DNA of 64,000 nt, taken from NCBI RefSeq assembly GCF_041146795.1, contig NC_135177.1, forward strand, positions 18,427,560-18,491,559, in the 5' to 3' direction. Made by a program: the position numbers and the translations under genes. This DNA comes from Maylandia zebra (Eukaryota > Chordata > Actinopteri > Cichliformes > Cichlidae). Below are positions 63,293 through 64,000 of this stretch, one piece after another (within the stretch, counting starts at the first letter, position 1; the number at the start of each line of letters is the position of its first letter). The notes below the pieces were generated by a model. It was not told where the DNA came from, did not search any database, and saw nothing but the letters and a program-made list of their open reading frames with translations.

Positions 63293-64000
63293 ATGGGGAC
63301 GGGTAAGTTAATTTAGTCTAGACATATATTACTATTTCTCTTTAAGCAGCAATATGTGAAAGGTTATTTGAGTTCTTGTTAAACTGTTCAAAATGAGCAC
63401 TCATACCTGGTATTAATTATGTTATTAATCACAAAAGAAACTGAGTTAGATAAATGCAAATATCAACTTGCACACAGAATTCTGTATGTGCATCACAAAA
63501 GTAGAAGCTAGTATTGCATAGAACATGTGTTGGAGCCAACTATGAAAATGCATAGCTGTATTTTGTTAATTAAAAATTACTTAATTTGTATAATTTGGCA
63601 ACAAATGTAATGAAATCCTCTTATTTTATCTGTTCATATAATATATTGTGGAAACATGATTTGTTTAATAAAACATTTTCTTTTTTGTTTTCAGATAACA
63701 TCACTTTCAATGCAACTCAGTCACCTGAACAAGATGAAGCTTTCACACACATACAAACAGCCTCCATTGTCATCTACTGTGTGATATTTATAGCTGGAAC
63801 TCTGGGCAATGGCCTTGTTATCTATGTGGCGGGATTCAAAATGCAGAAAACAGTCGACTCGGTTTGGTTTCTCAACCTGGCCATAGCTGACTTCCTCTTC
63901 ACGGCCTTCCTTATTTTCTCGATCATTTCTCTCTCTCAGAGTCACCGATGGCCTTTTGGAGAATTCATGTGCAAGCTCAACACCTTTGTGAGTGTAGTCA
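63293..64000 (+). CDS. Chemoattractant-type GPCR, array copy 4, cut by the window edge
   Basis: Exon 1 is ATGGGGACGG (63293-63302); exon 2 starts at 63695 and runs off the window. The visible part reads MGTDNITFNATQSPEQDEAF and continues through TM1 (GTLGNGLVIY), TM2 (LAIADFLF) and the start of TM3. It is near-identical to copy 3 through exon 1, the whole intron and exon 2 so far. Amino-acid changes seen are DEAF for DAAF and GEFMC for GTFMC. It keeps both N-terminal N-glycosylation sequons. Whether the rest is intact cannot be seen. Confidence 0.85.

Overview
The window reads as vertebrate nuclear DNA, almost certainly from a ray-finned fish and probably a percomorph (a cichlid-like genome would fit; this is inference). 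The reasons are intron-split genes with GT-AG borders, fish-typical Tc1/mariner, hAT, L2-like and REL-endonuclease LINE repeats, long (TA)n tracts, and vertebrate genes with clear fish-like divergence. There is no bacterial-type operon structure.

Layout. 1-5.3 kb is mostly transposable elements: a THAP-carrying element with an 8-bp target duplication, a hAT MITE with an 8-bp target duplication, and a solo LTR. 5.9-11.7 kb (minus strand) holds two Siglec-like immunoglobulin genes: a broken two-domain copy (5916-6744) and a complete 8-exon gene for a single V-set receptor with a transmembrane segment and two YxNV tail motifs (9606-11724). 12.6-14 kb is repeats. 14.35-26.5 kb is a 10-exon TBC1D25-like Rab-GAP gene whose 8.3-kb intron 4 is packed with two nearly complete Tc1 elements, a BED-finger hAT piece and an L2-type LINE. 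29.36-32.39 kb is an hspa8-type Hsp70 gene with 8 coding exons. 33.15-34.90 kb is a 7-exon chymotrypsin-like protease (ctrl) with a TATA box and a PTF1-type site upstream.

35.5 kb to the right edge is a tandem array of at least four chemoattractant-type GPCR genes (chemerin/formyl-peptide receptor family). Each has a 10-nt first coding exon (ATGGGGACNG) followed by one long exon. Copies 1 and 2 are almost identical from TM3 to TM7 but differ at both ends, which suggests gene conversion. Copies 3 and 4 are near-identical through the promoter-proximal region, intron and early exon 2, and copy 4 runs off the window. Between copies 3 and 4 lies a 5'-truncated REL-endonuclease LINE whose YMDD box is split by a young, whole-looking Ty3/gypsy element (51655-59590) with matching 1213-bp LTRs.

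Functionally the host genes are unrelated neighbours: leukocyte surface receptors, a membrane-traffic GAP, a cytosolic chaperone, a pancreatic digestive zymogen, and a lineage-specific expansion of leukocyte-type GPCRs. No wholly new system was identified. The most informative signals are the receptor array (conversion, glycosylation-site turnover, shared upstream block), the Siglec pair and the nested mobile elements. All exon borders were read by eye from reading frame and splice consensus, with no search or alignment program.
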